Source: Zoogloea sp. (GTDB lineage Bacteria > Pseudomonadota > Gammaproteobacteria > Burkholderiales > Rhodocyclaceae). Taken from it: 38,987 nucleotides of DNA. The notes beneath the pieces are model-generated. The model worked only from the letters and a program-made list of their open reading frames with translations. It was not told the origin of the DNA and ran no database searches. Shown here piece after piece: positions 26,901-36,621 of the stretch. The stretch's first letter is position 1, and every line of letters begins with the position of its first letter. The stretch spans positions 1 to 38,987 of the forward strand of contig NZ_JAOAUU010000130.1 of the NCBI RefSeq assembly GCF_030157465.1, read 5' to 3'. The position numbers and the translations under genes were made by a program.

Positions 26901-28338
26901 CGTCCAGCGCCAGCTCATGCAGGGCGGTTTTGTCTTCCGGCAGGTTCACGCCCCGCGCCATGATCCGGTCGAGCAGGGCTTCCGGCGAAGCCGGCAGTTC
27001 GCCGGTGTCGTAGCCTTCCGCCTTGAGACGCTGCAGCACGCCGAACAGGGACGCGGGCACGTCCAGGTTGTCGGCGCCGATGTTCTGCCGGCCCGGCGGG
27101 TGGTTGTAGTAGATGATCGCCAGCCGCTTGTCGGCATTGGCTTTGGCCCGCAAGGCCTGCCAGCGGGCGGCGCGGGCCACGAGGCGCTGGATTTCGACCC
27201 CGATGGCCTCGGTGCGGCGCAGCTCGATGCCGGTAAGAGGGTCAATGCGACTGGCGCCGACGGCCGACACGACGATGGGCTGGCCGATGCCCTGGAGTTC
27301 CGGCAGGGCGACCCGGTACTGCACCGAATCCACCGGGAGCCCTTCCGGCGACAGGCGCCATTGGGTCGCGCTGCGGTCGGTCAGGCGGATGGCCTTGAGG
27401 ATGGGGATGTCCAGCTTCTTGAACGCCGCGGTGACGGCCTCGCGGTTTTCGGCCGCGCCGACGACGAAATCCTGCACCACCACCAGCGCGGCCGGCCTGG
27501 CCGGGGCAAGCAGTTCGGGCAGACGCTCGATGGCCTCCCGCGAGACGCTGCCCCAGCGGGTCAGCACTTCGGCGCAAGGCAGGCCCTGGCGGCGGGATTC
27601 ACCACAGATCGCGGCGGCGGTGGCAGATTCGGTGTTGGACAGGTCGAGCACGGCCAGGGCCGGGCCAGCGGGCAGCAGACGGGCATTCCACGCGGCCTCG
27701 TCGAGACGTTCGGTGCCATCGACCCGCAGGCGCAGGACGCTCTCCCGCTGCGCCGGGGGCAGCGGCTTGCCGTCGAGCAGGTGGCCGAACAGGCGCGCCA
27801 CGTTGTTGGCGCCGTCCGCCTGCCACACCCGGCGCGCGGCGAGCCACGCGGATGCGGCCGGGTGCCTTGCGGCGGCTTCGAGGGCGTCGGCCGGGGGCTG
27901 TTCGGCTGTCAGCTGGCGCAGGGTTTCGGCGGGAAAGCCCTCGAGCCGGCCCAGCCGGCTGCGGCTTTGCAGGTTGAGGCGCTGTTCGCCGTTCAGGGCC
28001 AGCACCGTGGCGGCGCGACTGGCGGGAAGGGTGTTGATCAGCCGGCGCGCCGGGTCGCCGAAGGCCGAGGCGATGAACACCGAGTCGGCATCGAGCCACT
28101 GGCGAAGCTGTGCATCGCTGGCCGCCATAATCTGGTTGGGCGTGCGCAGGACGATGCGGTCGCGGGGATGGCTGGCCAGATGCTGACGTGCCGCTTCGAC
28201 GGCAGCGGGAGCGGCACGGTCGGTCATGACACCGAAGAGTGTCGCCGCGCGGGCCGGCACGCTGCCCAGCAGTGCAAACGCTACGAGCAGCCCTGCGCAA
28301 AGGACTGCGTTGCGACCCGTTGATTCCTGTCCTGTCAT
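23953..28338 (-). CDS. exported, membrane-anchored CobN-like chelatase subunit
   Basis: A 1461-residue protein of the CobN/BchH/HmuS family (large subunits of cobalt and magnesium chelatases; HmuS of Bacteroidetes is linked to removing iron from haem). Family motifs are clear: NHPPGRQNIGADNLDVPASL, HLGRHSTYEFLPGKAVGL, YPYIVDGVGEGIQAKRRG and YGGRLDN-like LLDNNDAFDYLGG. Unusually for a biosynthetic CobN, it has a signal peptide (VLCAGLLVAFALLGSVPARA) and a C-terminal membrane helix after a Pro/Ala-rich linker, so the bulk should sit in the periplasm. ATG 28338 has GGAGG upstream; the frame extends to 28572, but that part is the riboswitch. No CobS or CobT gene is present. Confidence 0.9.
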   Translation of the reverse strand: MTGQESTGRNAVLCAGLLVAFALLGSVPARAATLFGVMTDRAAPAAVEAARQHLASHPRDRIVLRTPNQIMAASDAQLRQWLDADSVFIASAFGDPARRLINTLPASRAATVLALNGEQRLNLQSRSRLGRLEGFPAETLRQLTAEQPPADALEAAARHPAASAWLAARRVWQADGANNVARLFGHLLDGKPLPPAQRESVLRLRVDGTERLDEAAWNARLLPAGPALAVLDLSNTESATAAAICGESRRQGLPCAEVLTRWGSVSREAIERLPELLAPARPAALVVVQDFVVGAAENREAVTAAFKKLDIPILKAIRLTDRSATQWRLSPEGLPVDSVQYRVALPELQGIGQPIVVSAVGASRIDPLTGIELRRTEAIGVEIQRLVARAARWQALRAKANADKRLAIIYYNHPPGRQNIGADNLDVPASLFGVLQRLKAEGYDTGELPASPEALLDRIMARGVNLPEDKTALHELALDVNSVSAADYRRWFAALPERVQGEMVSGPLGRLHAEVLEAEQIGERSVGRKRVESVMKELHHLAEGADHPKRQETITGLKALEAGYRDCLADQPRRRCTSLSSLAWRLAGHGVEGLRGWGQTPGKVMVADGKLLVPGLVFGKVFVGPQPPRGWEVDEELLHANTSVAPPHQYLAFYHWIRDRFRADAVVHLGRHSTYEFLPGKAVGLTADDYPSLIAADLPGVYPYIVDGVGEGIQAKRRGLAVIVDHLTPPLSATPLYDKLLELRQVVESFEAANSESLKAQAAKTMRTQVIALNLKAELEASMADVLEVRGIGFEDADDDLLAHEIGHYLTKLQEKFMPHGLHVFGQDWSAESLKLMADSMSQVAGGFDAAIAEKLAISPRLEMEGLLAGLAGRFVAPGKGNDPLRSPEALPTGRNFHAVDGDLLPTRLGYALGATLADKATARPRKKNAGVDSDAVILWASDAVRDEGAMVAFCLSLLGTEPVWNARGIVTDVRLLPGRPRRDVIVTTSGLFRDLYPNLLRQVDRAGLLALAASADLLLDIRPELKDALAAALAPAGKGIEHGRQPLADNLVAAAWLKRIDILAKAGLSLPEAGRAAATRIFGDPPGAYSAGVNRLAERSGAWKERDELGRIYLKRMGHAYGLDSSGDAAHQAFETALAGVTRSYHGRASNLYGLLDNNDAFDYLGGMSVGIETLTGRPPEALILQHADAAHPEVEPLATALLSELRGRYLNPAWLKPLMKHGYAGARTMGQEFLENLWGWQVTRPDLIKQWAWDEVKETYFDDKQKLGLPRFLEQGQNAHVKAHMLAIFMVAAEKGFWKADEATIRQMGGELARLVARNGLPGSGHAAPNHPMWNWLKPQIDAADAEALGVTLARAQGANLAPAAPVAASPLITPASGSTPSAPAPAQAGAKVDTPAEAPADTPPPAPDRYYELKPSLAPAATGIPPAALTLAPLIFLLGLAWSGRRFSSTRNNPVKPR

Positions 28339-28507
28339 TCTGCCTCCACATGCGGGAACATCGGCCGTGGCGCCAGGGCAGGGGGACAAGACGAAACGAA
28401 AGGGCATGCCGGACTTCAGGGGCCCCGGCAGGACGGCGGACAGAAGTCGGACGTTTTCGCTCGCCACGCCCACACCCCGGGGCACAGCCAAACTCATGTC
28501 CTCGGGC

Positions 28508-28696
28508 CGGTCTTCTGGCTCGCCGTCGTTCTTCCCTATCCGCCTTCCCGGGCAAAAATGGCCCAGTGGCATGCATGGATGGAGTCGTCAGGCTTACAGC
28601 AGCGGGGGCTGCGCCGGAATGGTCGGAGAGAGACAACTCGCCGAGGTCACCGGACTTCCCGTTTAGCCCTTCCGCGAAAGCGGATCGGGCACCCGG
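28508..28696 (-). promoter_or_regulatory. cobalamin riboswitch
   Basis: Read on the minus strand, the conserved blocks occur in the right order: gggtgccc (28694-28687), gggaagtccggtg (28660-28648), the core gcagcccccgctgctgta (28612-28595), gccactg (28570-28564), gggaaggcg (28549-28541) and gccagaagaccggcc (28519 to about 28505). This is the AdoCbl-type pattern with the B12 box. The aptamer ends about 165 nt before the CobN-like start, leaving room for an expression platform. It should reduce expression of the downstream operon when cobalamin is plentiful. Confidence 0.9.
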
Positions 28697-28880
28697 AGGA
28701 TCAAGGGCGCGAGGTTACGGGGAAACGGGTGACGACGGCAAGTCGTGGTGAGATCGAGCTGCCCGCTTTCGCCGTCTGGCGCGTGATTGGAGCGGCTCGA
28801 ACACTCGACCTTTGGATAGAGGCAACAAAACCCGGGCAGGGGAATGCTTGGCTTTTTTGCACGAGCGGAGTAGGCTTCAA

Positions 28881-28902
28881 ACAAACAATCAAATTTGTTT
28901 GT
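28881..28902. promoter_or_regulatory. 22-bp palindromic operator candidate upstream of cluster II
   Basis: Perfect 8-bp arms ACAAACAA and TTGTTTGT are separated by 6 bp, 40 bp before the GMC oxidoreductase start; a further ACAAAC follows at 28906-28911. The arm elements and overall size match the palindrome at 584-605 before cluster I. A shared TetR-type regulator is possible but unproven. Confidence 0.5.
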
Positions 28903-28942
28903 AAAACAAACTGCCCGGCACCGCTGGAGGAGAACCGTATTC

Positions 28943-30559
28943 ATGGATAGCTACGACTACATCGTCGTTGGTGCCGGCTCGGCCGGCTGTGTGCTGGCCA
29001 ACCGCCTGTCGGAGGACGGCAAGAGCCAGGTCTTGCTGCTGGAAGCCGGCGGTGACGACAGCAGCCCGCTGATCGGCATGCCCAAGGGCTTCGCCAAGCT
29101 GGTGGCCATGCCCAAGCACGCCTGGCACTTTCCGGTGCAGCAGCCACGCAAGCCGGGTCTGCCGGCGGGTGAAATGTGGGTGCGCGGCAAGGGCCTGGGC
29201 GGCTCCAGCTCGATCAACGGCATGATCTACATCCGCGGCCAGAAGGGTGATTTCGACGACTGGGAGGCCCATGCCGGCGCCAACTGGGGCTGGGACGCCA
29301 TGAAGGCGGCCTTCAAGGCCATCGAAGACCACGAACTGGGCGCCGATGAACTGCGCGGGGCAGGCGGCCCGGTGCACGTGAGCACCGGCAAGTTCCGCTA
29401 CCCGGTCAGCGAGGCGATGATCCGCGCCGGCGAAGAGATGGGCCTCGAGCACAAGGAAGACTTCAACCGCGAAGACAACGAAGGCGTCGGCTACTACGCC
29501 CACACCATCAAGAACGGGCGCCGGGTCAGTTCGGCGGTAGCCTTTCTGAAGCCGGCCATGGCACGCCCCAACCTCAAGGTGCTTACCGGCGTAGCGGTCG
29601 AGCGCGTGCTGTTTGAAGGCAAGCGGGCGGTCGGCGTGGCGGCCCGCTTGAGCGGCGAGGCGGTGACTTTCCGCTGCCGTGGCGAGGTGATCCTGTCCAC
29701 CGGCGCCATCCTGACCCCCAAGATCCTGCAGCTGTCGGGCATCGGGCCGGGCGAGCACCTGCGCGCCAAGGGCATTCCGGTGCTCGCCGACTCGCCCGAC
29801 GTGGGCCGTCGCATGCGCGATCACCTGGGCTTTCTGCTGCCTTTCCGGCTAAAGAACGACAAGGGCCTGAACCATCGCTTCCAGGGCATCGGGCTGGTGA
29901 AGAGCGTGCTGCAGTATTACCTGCTGAAAAGCGGCCCGATGGCCACCGGCCCCTTCGAGGTCGGCGCCTTCTTCCGCACCGCGCCGCAGGTCAGCCGCCC
30001 GGACGCCCAGCTCTATCTGTCGGCCTTCACCTACCCGCGCAGCGAAGACAACTTTCCGGTGCCCGACGGCGTCGAGGACAAGCCCGGCGTCACGGCCTAC
30101 GGCCAGCTGCTGCGCCTGACCAGCGAAGGCTCGGTGATGGTGAGTTCGTCCGACCCGCAGGCCACGCTGGAAGTCACCCCCAACTGGCTGAGTACCGAAG
30201 AGGACTGCCTGGCCGCGGTGAACATGGTCAAGTACATGCGCAGCTACATGCGCCAGCCGGCCCTGGCCAGATTCGTCGGCGAGGAACTGCTGCCCGGCGG
30301 TTGCGAGACCGATGACCAGATCCTCGACGTGTTCCGCCAGGCGTCCCTGTGCGGCACCCACGCGGTGGCCTCGTGCCGCATGGGCAGCGACGCCGCCTCG
30401 GTCGTCGACGAGCGCCTCTGCGTGCGCGGCGTCGAAGGCCTGCGCGCCGCCGACTGCTCGGTGATGCCGGCCCCCATTTCCGGCAACACCAACGGCCCGG
30501 CCATGGCGCTGGGCTGGCGAGCTGCCGACCTCATCCTGGCCGATCGCGCCGGGTGCTGA
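28943..30559 (+). CDS. GMC-family FAD-dependent oxidoreductase
   Basis: A 538-residue flavoenzyme that oxidises alcohols, like choline dehydrogenase and AlkJ-type alcohol dehydrogenases. The FAD-binding GAGSAG motif is at about 10-15. The two GMC signatures are GKGLGGSSSINGMIYIRG and STGAILTPKILQLSGIG. At the C-terminus, the catalytic His in THAVASCRMG and the Asn in SGNTNGP form the usual pair. ATG 28943 has GGAGGAG upstream; an in-frame earlier start at 28895 lies inside the promoter palindrome and is unlikely. It is the first gene of cluster II. Confidence 0.92.
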   Translation: MDSYDYIVVGAGSAGCVLANRLSEDGKSQVLLLEAGGDDSSPLIGMPKGFAKLVAMPKHAWHFPVQQPRKPGLPAGEMWVRGKGLGGSSSINGMIYIRGQKGDFDDWEAHAGANWGWDAMKAAFKAIEDHELGADELRGAGGPVHVSTGKFRYPVSEAMIRAGEEMGLEHKEDFNREDNEGVGYYAHTIKNGRRVSSAVAFLKPAMARPNLKVLTGVAVERVLFEGKRAVGVAARLSGEAVTFRCRGEVILSTGAILTPKILQLSGIGPGEHLRAKGIPVLADSPDVGRRMRDHLGFLLPFRLKNDKGLNHRFQGIGLVKSVLQYYLLKSGPMATGPFEVGAFFRTAPQVSRPDAQLYLSAFTYPRSEDNFPVPDGVEDKPGVTAYGQLLRLTSEGSVMVSSSDPQATLEVTPNWLSTEEDCLAAVNMVKYMRSYMRQPALARFVGEELLPGGCETDDQILDVFRQASLCGTHAVASCRMGSDAASVVDERLCVRGVEGLRAADCSVMPAPISGNTNGPAMALGWRAADLILADRAGC

Positions 30560-30582
30560 ACCCCTTTTCCGAAAGTCGCTCC

Positions 30583-31584
30583 ATGACCGAATCAAACCGC
30601 CAGGTTTTGCTGGCCAGCCGCCCCGAGGGCAAGCCCACGGAATCCAACTTCCGCATCGAAGACGGCCCGGTGCCAAACCCCGGCGAAGGCCAGGTGCTGG
30701 TGCGCAACCAGTGGCTGTCCATCGACCCCTACATGCGCGGCCGCATGATGGATATCCGCACCTACGCCGAGCCGGTGGCGTTGGGCGACGTGATGGTCGG
30801 CGACACCGCCGGCACCGTTGTCGAATCGCGCCACCCGGGTTTTGCGGTGGGTGACGCGGTGGCCGGCCACCTGGGCTGGCAGCGCTTCGGCGTCATCGAC
30901 GGCAGCCTGCTGCGCAAGGTGGATACGACGCGGGTGCCGCTGTCGGCGGGCCTCGGCGTGGCCGGCATGCCGGGCGTGACGGCTTACGTCGGCCTCATCG
31001 ACCTGTGCGCCCCGCAGGCCGGTGAAACGGTGGTTGTGACTGCGGCTTCCGGCGGCGTCGGCAGCGTGGCGGGGCAACTGGCGCGGCTTGCCGGCTGCCG
31101 CGTGGTGGGCGTTGCCGGCGGGGCGGACAAGTGCCGTCACGTGGTGGACGATCTGGGTTTCGACGCCTGCGTCGACTACAAGTCGGCCGATTTCAAGGCC
31201 AGCCTGAAGGCGGCGCTGCCGGACGGCGTGAACTGCATTTTCGACAACGTGGGCGGCGAAGTGCTGGATGCGCTCTTGCCGCGCCTGCGCCCCGGTGCGC
31301 GCATCACCCTGTGCGGCGCCATCTCCGAGGTGGACAACCCCAGCCCCCACGGCATCCGCCGCCTGCTGCCGCTGATCGTCAATCGGGTGAAGGTGCAGGG
31401 CTTCATCGTCGGCGATCACCCGGAGCGCTGGGCGCCGGCCATCGACGAGCTGAGCGGCCACGTGGCCGCCGGCCGCATCCATTTTAGGGAGACGGTGGCC
31501 GAAGGGCTCGAAGCCGCCCCCCGTGCCCTCATCGACCTGCTTGCCGGGCGCAGCCTGGGCAAGCAACTGGTTCGCATCCTCTAA
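30583..31584 (+). CDS. CurA-like NADP-dependent oxidoreductase (MDR superfamily)
   Basis: A 333-residue, zinc-free medium-chain reductase of the CurA/prostaglandin-reductase type, which reduces the C=C bond of alpha,beta-unsaturated ketones with NADPH. Family motifs are IDPYMRGRM, VGDTAGTVVESRHP, the nucleotide motif VTAASGGVGSVAGQLA and CIFDNVGGEVLDALL, then ITLCGAISEV. It starts 23 bp after the GMC gene. The open frame extends upstream to 30349, but it overlaps the GMC gene and is not coding there. A fragment of the same family lies at 20069-20345. Likely reduces an enone made in the pathway. Confidence 0.9.
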   Translation: MTESNRQVLLASRPEGKPTESNFRIEDGPVPNPGEGQVLVRNQWLSIDPYMRGRMMDIRTYAEPVALGDVMVGDTAGTVVESRHPGFAVGDAVAGHLGWQRFGVIDGSLLRKVDTTRVPLSAGLGVAGMPGVTAYVGLIDLCAPQAGETVVVTAASGGVGSVAGQLARLAGCRVVGVAGGADKCRHVVDDLGFDACVDYKSADFKASLKAALPDGVNCIFDNVGGEVLDALLPRLRPGARITLCGAISEVDNPSPHGIRRLLPLIVNRVKVQGFIVGDHPERWAPAIDELSGHVAAGRIHFRETVAEGLEAAPRALIDLLAGRSLGKQLVRIL

Positions 31585-31616
31585 AGCCCGCACCCCAAAC
31601 CGAAAGACCCCACACG

Positions 31617-32765
<1,149 letters not shown>

Positions 32766-32775
32766 GGCTGAAGCC

Positions 32776-33345
32776 ATGAGCGTGCGCGCCCCGACCCACG
32801 ACGAACTGGCCGCCAAGTGGGCCATCACCGAAGTCATCCACCGTTACTGCCGCGGCCTCGACCGCATGGACAAGGCGCTGGCCCTGTCGTGCTGGCACCC
32901 GGGCGGCACTGACGACCACGCCCCGCTGTATGCCGGCCCGGCCGCGGGCTTCATCGAATGGCTGTGGCCGGTGCACGCGGCCATGAACGTCACCCGCCAC
33001 GTGGTCAGCAACACGCTGATCGACCTGCACGCCGACGGCACCACGGCCGGCGCCGAAACCTGCTGGTCGCTGGTGCTGCAAACGCCCCAGGGTGCGCAGA
33101 CCTTCGACATCGTGGCCGGCGGGCGCTACCTCGACCGCTTCGAGTGCATAGCCGGCGTGTGGGCGATCCGCCATCGCCAGTCGGTGGTGGACTGGAACCG
33201 GGTGGACCCGGTGCGCACCACGCTGGCCGACTTTGCCGCCACGCCGCTGATCGACGTGAACAACCCGGAAGTGCCGGCCACCGTGCCGACCCGGGATGGC
33301 TGCGACTTCTCCTATTCCGTGCTCGGGCATATCGAGCGGCACTGA
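32776..33345 (+). CDS. SnoaL-like (NTF2-fold) protein
   Basis: A 189-residue SnoaL_4-type protein. The LDRMD motif and the His in VTRHVVSNTL give the Asp-His pair of LinA/scytalone-dehydratase-like members, and VWAIRHRQSVVDWNRVD is the typical final strand. It begins 10 bp after the OYE gene. Tandem 14-bp repeats start at its stop codon. It resembles the cluster I SnoaL-like proteins, which supports a common pathway. Predicted dehydratase or isomerase. Confidence 0.8.
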   Translation: MSVRAPTHDELAAKWAITEVIHRYCRGLDRMDKALALSCWHPGGTDDHAPLYAGPAAGFIEWLWPVHAAMNVTRHVVSNTLIDLHADGTTAGAETCWSLVLQTPQGAQTFDIVAGGRYLDRFECIAGVWAIRHRQSVVDWNRVDPVRTTLADFAATPLIDVNNPEVPATVPTRDGCDFSYSVLGHIERH

Positions 33346-33376
33346 GCGAGCAGCACTGAGCGAGCAGCACTGAGCG
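33340..33376. repeat. tandem 14-bp repeat at a gene end
   Basis: The unit cactgagcgagcag occurs twice and then in part (cactgagcg). It begins in the last codons of the SnoaL-like gene, so each unit repeats the tga stop. It is likely a local slippage duplication with no evident function. Confidence 0.7.
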
Positions 33377-33399
33377 CCACAGCAAAGGATATCCGCTCC

Positions 33400-34642
33400 A
33401 TGACGACAACACCCGCCATCAGCTTCGCCGATCCTGAGATCCGCCGCTGCCCCCACGCCGCCTACGCGCAGCTGCAGGCCGAGAGCCCGGTGTATTTCGA
33501 CGCCGGCACCGGCTTTCACGTGCTTACCCGCTACGCCGACATCGCCCACGTCAATGCGCGGCCGGAAATCTTCTCCAACATGACCAGCCAGGTCTTCGAC
33601 CGCAGCCACTCGCCGGTGGCCGCCGAAGTGGCCCGGCGTTACACCGAGCACGGTTTTTTGCCGGTGCACACGCTGGTGTCGAACGACCCGCCGTCCCACG
33701 GCCAGTACCGGGCGCTGGTGGATCTGGCCTTTGCGCGCAAGAACGTGATTCCACTGGAGCCCGGCATTCGCGACATCGTCGACGGGCTGATCGACGGCTT
33801 CATCGGCGCCGGACGCATCGAATTCTTCGACGACTTTGCCATCAAGCTGCCGATGTTCGTCATCGCCCGCGAACTCGGCCTGCCGCCCGAAGACTGGCGT
33901 CAGATGAAGCTCTGGTCGGACGCCGCCATCGAGCAGATCAACCCCAACCTGGCCCCCGAACGCGAGCTGGAACTCACCGACCTCTTGATCGGCATGCAGC
34001 AATACCTGCACCGCCACGCCATGGCTTACCGGGCCAATCCGGCGCCATGCCTGCTCAGCGCGGTGGCCAATGCGCAGATCGACGGGCGCCTGCTCACTGA
34101 CAGCGAGCTGATCAACATCGCCACCCAACTGCTGGTGGCCGGCAACGAAACCACCACCAACACCCTCGGCTCGGCGGTGTGGGCGCTGCTCGAAACGCCG
34201 GATCTGCGCCAGCGCCTGAGTGCCGAGCCGGCGCTGATCCCCGGTTTCGTGGAAGAGGTGCTGCGCCTGCACTCGCCCGTGCCCAACATCTACCGGGTGG
34301 TCCGGGAAGACACCGAGCTGGCCGGCGTGGCGCTGGCGAAGGGCGCGGTGCTGATGCTGTCCTACGGCGCCGGCAACCGGGATGAAAACAAGTTTGAATG
34401 CCCGGAGCGCATCGACCTTGAGCGCCGCAACGCCCGCGAACACATGAGCTTCGGCAAGGGCATTCACTTTTGCATCGGCAACATGCTGGCCCGAGCTGCG
34501 CATTGCGCTGGAACGCTTGCTGGTGCGCCTGCCCGACTTCGCCCTCGACCCGGCTGCGCCGCCGCCGCGCTGGTCGGAGAGCTTCCAGGCCCACACGCTG
34601 GAACGCCTCGATCTGGTCTTTACGCCGGGAGGCAAACCATGA
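33400..34642 (+). pseudogene. cytochrome P450, frameshifted near the haem-binding region
   Basis: A bacterial class I P450 monooxygenase of about 410 residues. The I-helix AGNETTT is at 247-253, the ExxR pair is E286 and R289 (EEVLRLHSP), and the haem-binding loop FGKGIHFCIG has the thiolate C358. Shortly after, at NMLAR (about 34491), the frame changes: the family's next helix, ELRIALERLLVRLPDF, is encoded in another frame that runs to a stop at 34642 overlapping the next start. In the original frame the protein would fuse to the following SnoaL-like gene. Either a few bases are lost in the genome or the read is wrong. If real, the product lacks the normal L-helix end and is probably inactive. 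Confidence 0.82.
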
Positions 34643-35106
34643 GCGACACCTACAACCTGATCGCCGACCGCCTCGCCATCAGCGACGTGATCATCAGCTA
34701 CGCCACCGCCCTCGACACCCGCGACTGGGGGCTGCTGCGGTCGATCCTGACCGACCGGGTAGCCATCGACTACACCAGCTTCGACCCTGGTCTCGACCTG
34801 GAAATGGACGCCGCCGAATGGGTGCACCGGGTGCGCGGCCTCGCCGGCTTCGACGCCACCCAGCATCTCAGCACCAACCACCGCCACCGCATCGACGGTG
34901 ATACGGCCACGTGCATCTCGTACATGCACGCCGGCCATTTCCTCAAGCACGAGGGCGAGGACTACGCCTGCTTTCTGTACGGCCACTACACCAGCGAGCT
35001 GGTGCGCAGCGCCGCCGGCTGGAAGGTGTGCAAGGTCAAGCTGAGCATCACCGCCCGCCACGGCGACGCGCGGGTGTTCGAGTGGGCTTTCAGCAAGATT
35101 CCCTGA
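34639..35106 (+). CDS. SnoaL-like (NTF2-fold) protein
   Basis: A 155-residue SnoaL_4-type protein with the LDTRD motif and the His in TQHLSTNHRH matching the family dyad, and a final strand GWKVCKVKLSITAR. Its ATG at 34639 overlaps the true P450 stop by 4 bases, and GGGAGG lies just upstream. Because of the P450 frameshift it also appears as the tail of a 568-residue open frame, but that fusion is not a natural arrangement for either family. Fifth member of the family in the window. Confidence 0.8.
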   Translation: MSDTYNLIADRLAISDVIISYATALDTRDWGLLRSILTDRVAIDYTSFDPGLDLEMDAAEWVHRVRGLAGFDATQHLSTNHRHRIDGDTATCISYMHAGHFLKHEGEDYACFLYGHYTSELVRSAAGWKVCKVKLSITARHGDARVFEWAFSKIP

Positions 35107-35187
35107 AACAGCGGGGCGCCGACGCCCCAGCCTGAACAACGTATCGAGCCGGAATGAAGTCCGGCCCACAAAAAAGAGGAGACAAAC

Positions 35188-36621
35188 ATGGAATGGGATT
35201 ACGACGTGATCATCGTGGGGGGCGGCGGCGCCGGACTGGCTGCCGCCCTGATGGCCCACAAGGAAGGCGCGAGCTGCATGATCATCGAAGCCGACGGCAA
35301 GCTCGGCGGCGCCACGGCCCAGTCGGGCGGGGTGTTCTACGCCTGCGGCACCAGCGTGCAGCGGGCGGCGGGCATCGCCAACGACACGCCGGACGATCTC
35401 TACGATTACCTGATGACGCTCAACCGCTGGAAGCTGCGGCCCGACATCATCCGCTACTACGCGGACAACTGCGGCGCGGCGCTGGAGTGGTTGATCGAGC
35501 TGGGCAGCGAGTTTCCCAAGGAATGGCTGGTCAAGTCCGGCGTCGACACGGTGCCCCGCGGACATTCCAGCCAGGGCGCCGGTTCCGGCATTGCCGATGC
35601 GCTGATCAACGCCACGGGCGCCCGGGGCATCGACACCGCGCTCGGCACCCGCGTCGAGGCACTGATTTTTGAAGACGGCCGCGTGGTGGGCGTGCGCGCC
35701 ATGGGCACCGAACTGCGCGCCCCCACGGTCATCGTTACCACGGGCGGCTTTGGCAACAACCCGGAAATGCTCCAGCGCCTGTACCCCTCGGCCTGCCACG
35801 GGGAGTGGACCTGGGCCGTGCACAAGGATGTGCCCTTCGTGCTCGGCGACGGCATCACCCTCGCCGAAAAGATCGGTGCCGGTGTGGTTGGGTTTGATAC
35901 CGGGCTGGTGCTCGCCACCTCCGGTTTCAGCAAGTCGCTCGAAGCCTTTCTGCCACCGTGGATCATCGCGGTGAACAAGGAAGGGCGGCGCTTCATGTCC
36001 GAACTGTCGCCCTACAGCGTGTGCGGCTACCTGCTCAACGAGCAGACCGACAGGCGCGCCTGGGCCATTTTCGACGAGCAGGCGCTGGTTGAAGCCAGCA
36101 CCAACACCCGCTATCTCGACCCTTACAACGCCGGCATCAGCATTCCCACCTGGGAAGAGCCGACCTTGCGCGAGCAGGTCAAAAAGGGCCGCGTCAAGGT
36201 GGCCGACAACCTGGTGGCGCTTGCCGACCAGGTTGGCATCGACGGCCTGGCGCTGGAGCAAACCGTGGCGCGCTACAACACGGATTGCGATGCCGGCGGT
36301 GATTTCCAGTTCTTCAAGAAGGCACCGGCCTATTTCCCGATCAGGAAAGGGCCGTTCTACGCGGTGGAGATTCGCGCCGCGATCATCGGGCTGACGGCAG
36401 CCGGCCTCGACATCGACCGCCACGCCCGCGTGCTCGATGGGCACCAGCGGCCGATTCCCGGTTTGTATGCGGCGGGCGAGGTGCTCGGCTGCTTCCACGG
36501 CGAACGTTATGGCGGGGGCGGCTTGTCCATCGGCAACGCGGTGGTGTTGGGGCGCCTGGCCGGCACCGAGGCCGGCAAGGCCGCCCTTGCCGCACGCCAA
36601 GCCGAAGAGGTGGCCGCATGA
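35188..36621 (+). CDS. FAD-dependent dehydrogenase, 3-ketosteroid-dehydrogenase/fumarate-reductase-like
   Basis: A 477-residue flavoprotein of the FAD_binding_2 group, which includes 3-ketosteroid delta-1-dehydrogenases, urocanate reductase and soluble fumarate reductases. The FAD motif GGGGAGLAAA is near residue 11, with GGATAQSGGVFYACG following, VTTGGFGNNPEML midway, and the C-terminal GLYAAGEVLGCFHGERYGG that closes the FAD site. No signal peptide or haem motif. A good GAGGAG site precedes the ATG. Next to a P450, an ene reductase and SDRs, desaturation of a cyclic ketone is a reasonable guess; the substrate is not established. Its end overlaps the next SDR by 4 bases. Confidence 0.85.
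   Translation: MEWDYDVIIVGGGGAGLAAALMAHKEGASCMIIEADGKLGGATAQSGGVFYACGTSVQRAAGIANDTPDDLYDYLMTLNRWKLRPDIIRYYADNCGAALEWLIELGSEFPKEWLVKSGVDTVPRGHSSQGAGSGIADALINATGARGIDTALGTRVEALIFEDGRVVGVRAMGTELRAPTVIVTTGGFGNNPEMLQRLYPSACHGEWTWAVHKDVPFVLGDGITLAEKIGAGVVGFDTGLVLATSGFSKSLEAFLPPWIIAVNKEGRRFMSELSPYSVCGYLLNEQTDRRAWAIFDEQALVEASTNTRYLDPYNAGISIPTWEEPTLREQVKKGRVKVADNLVALADQVGIDGLALEQTVARYNTDCDAGGDFQFFKKAPAYFPIRKGPFYAVEIRAAIIGLTAAGLDIDRHARVLDGHQRPIPGLYAAGEVLGCFHGERYGGGGLSIGNAVVLGRLAGTEAGKAALAARQAEEVAA

Noticed and set aside
25870-28323. Long plus-strand open frame opposite the CobN-like gene
   Set aside because: The CobN family motifs are on the minus strand; the plus-strand translation is compositionally biased and has no motif.
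28508-28572. Upstream start for the CobN-like protein at 28572
   Set aside because: That segment is the riboswitch; the signal peptide and GGAGG site support ATG 28338.
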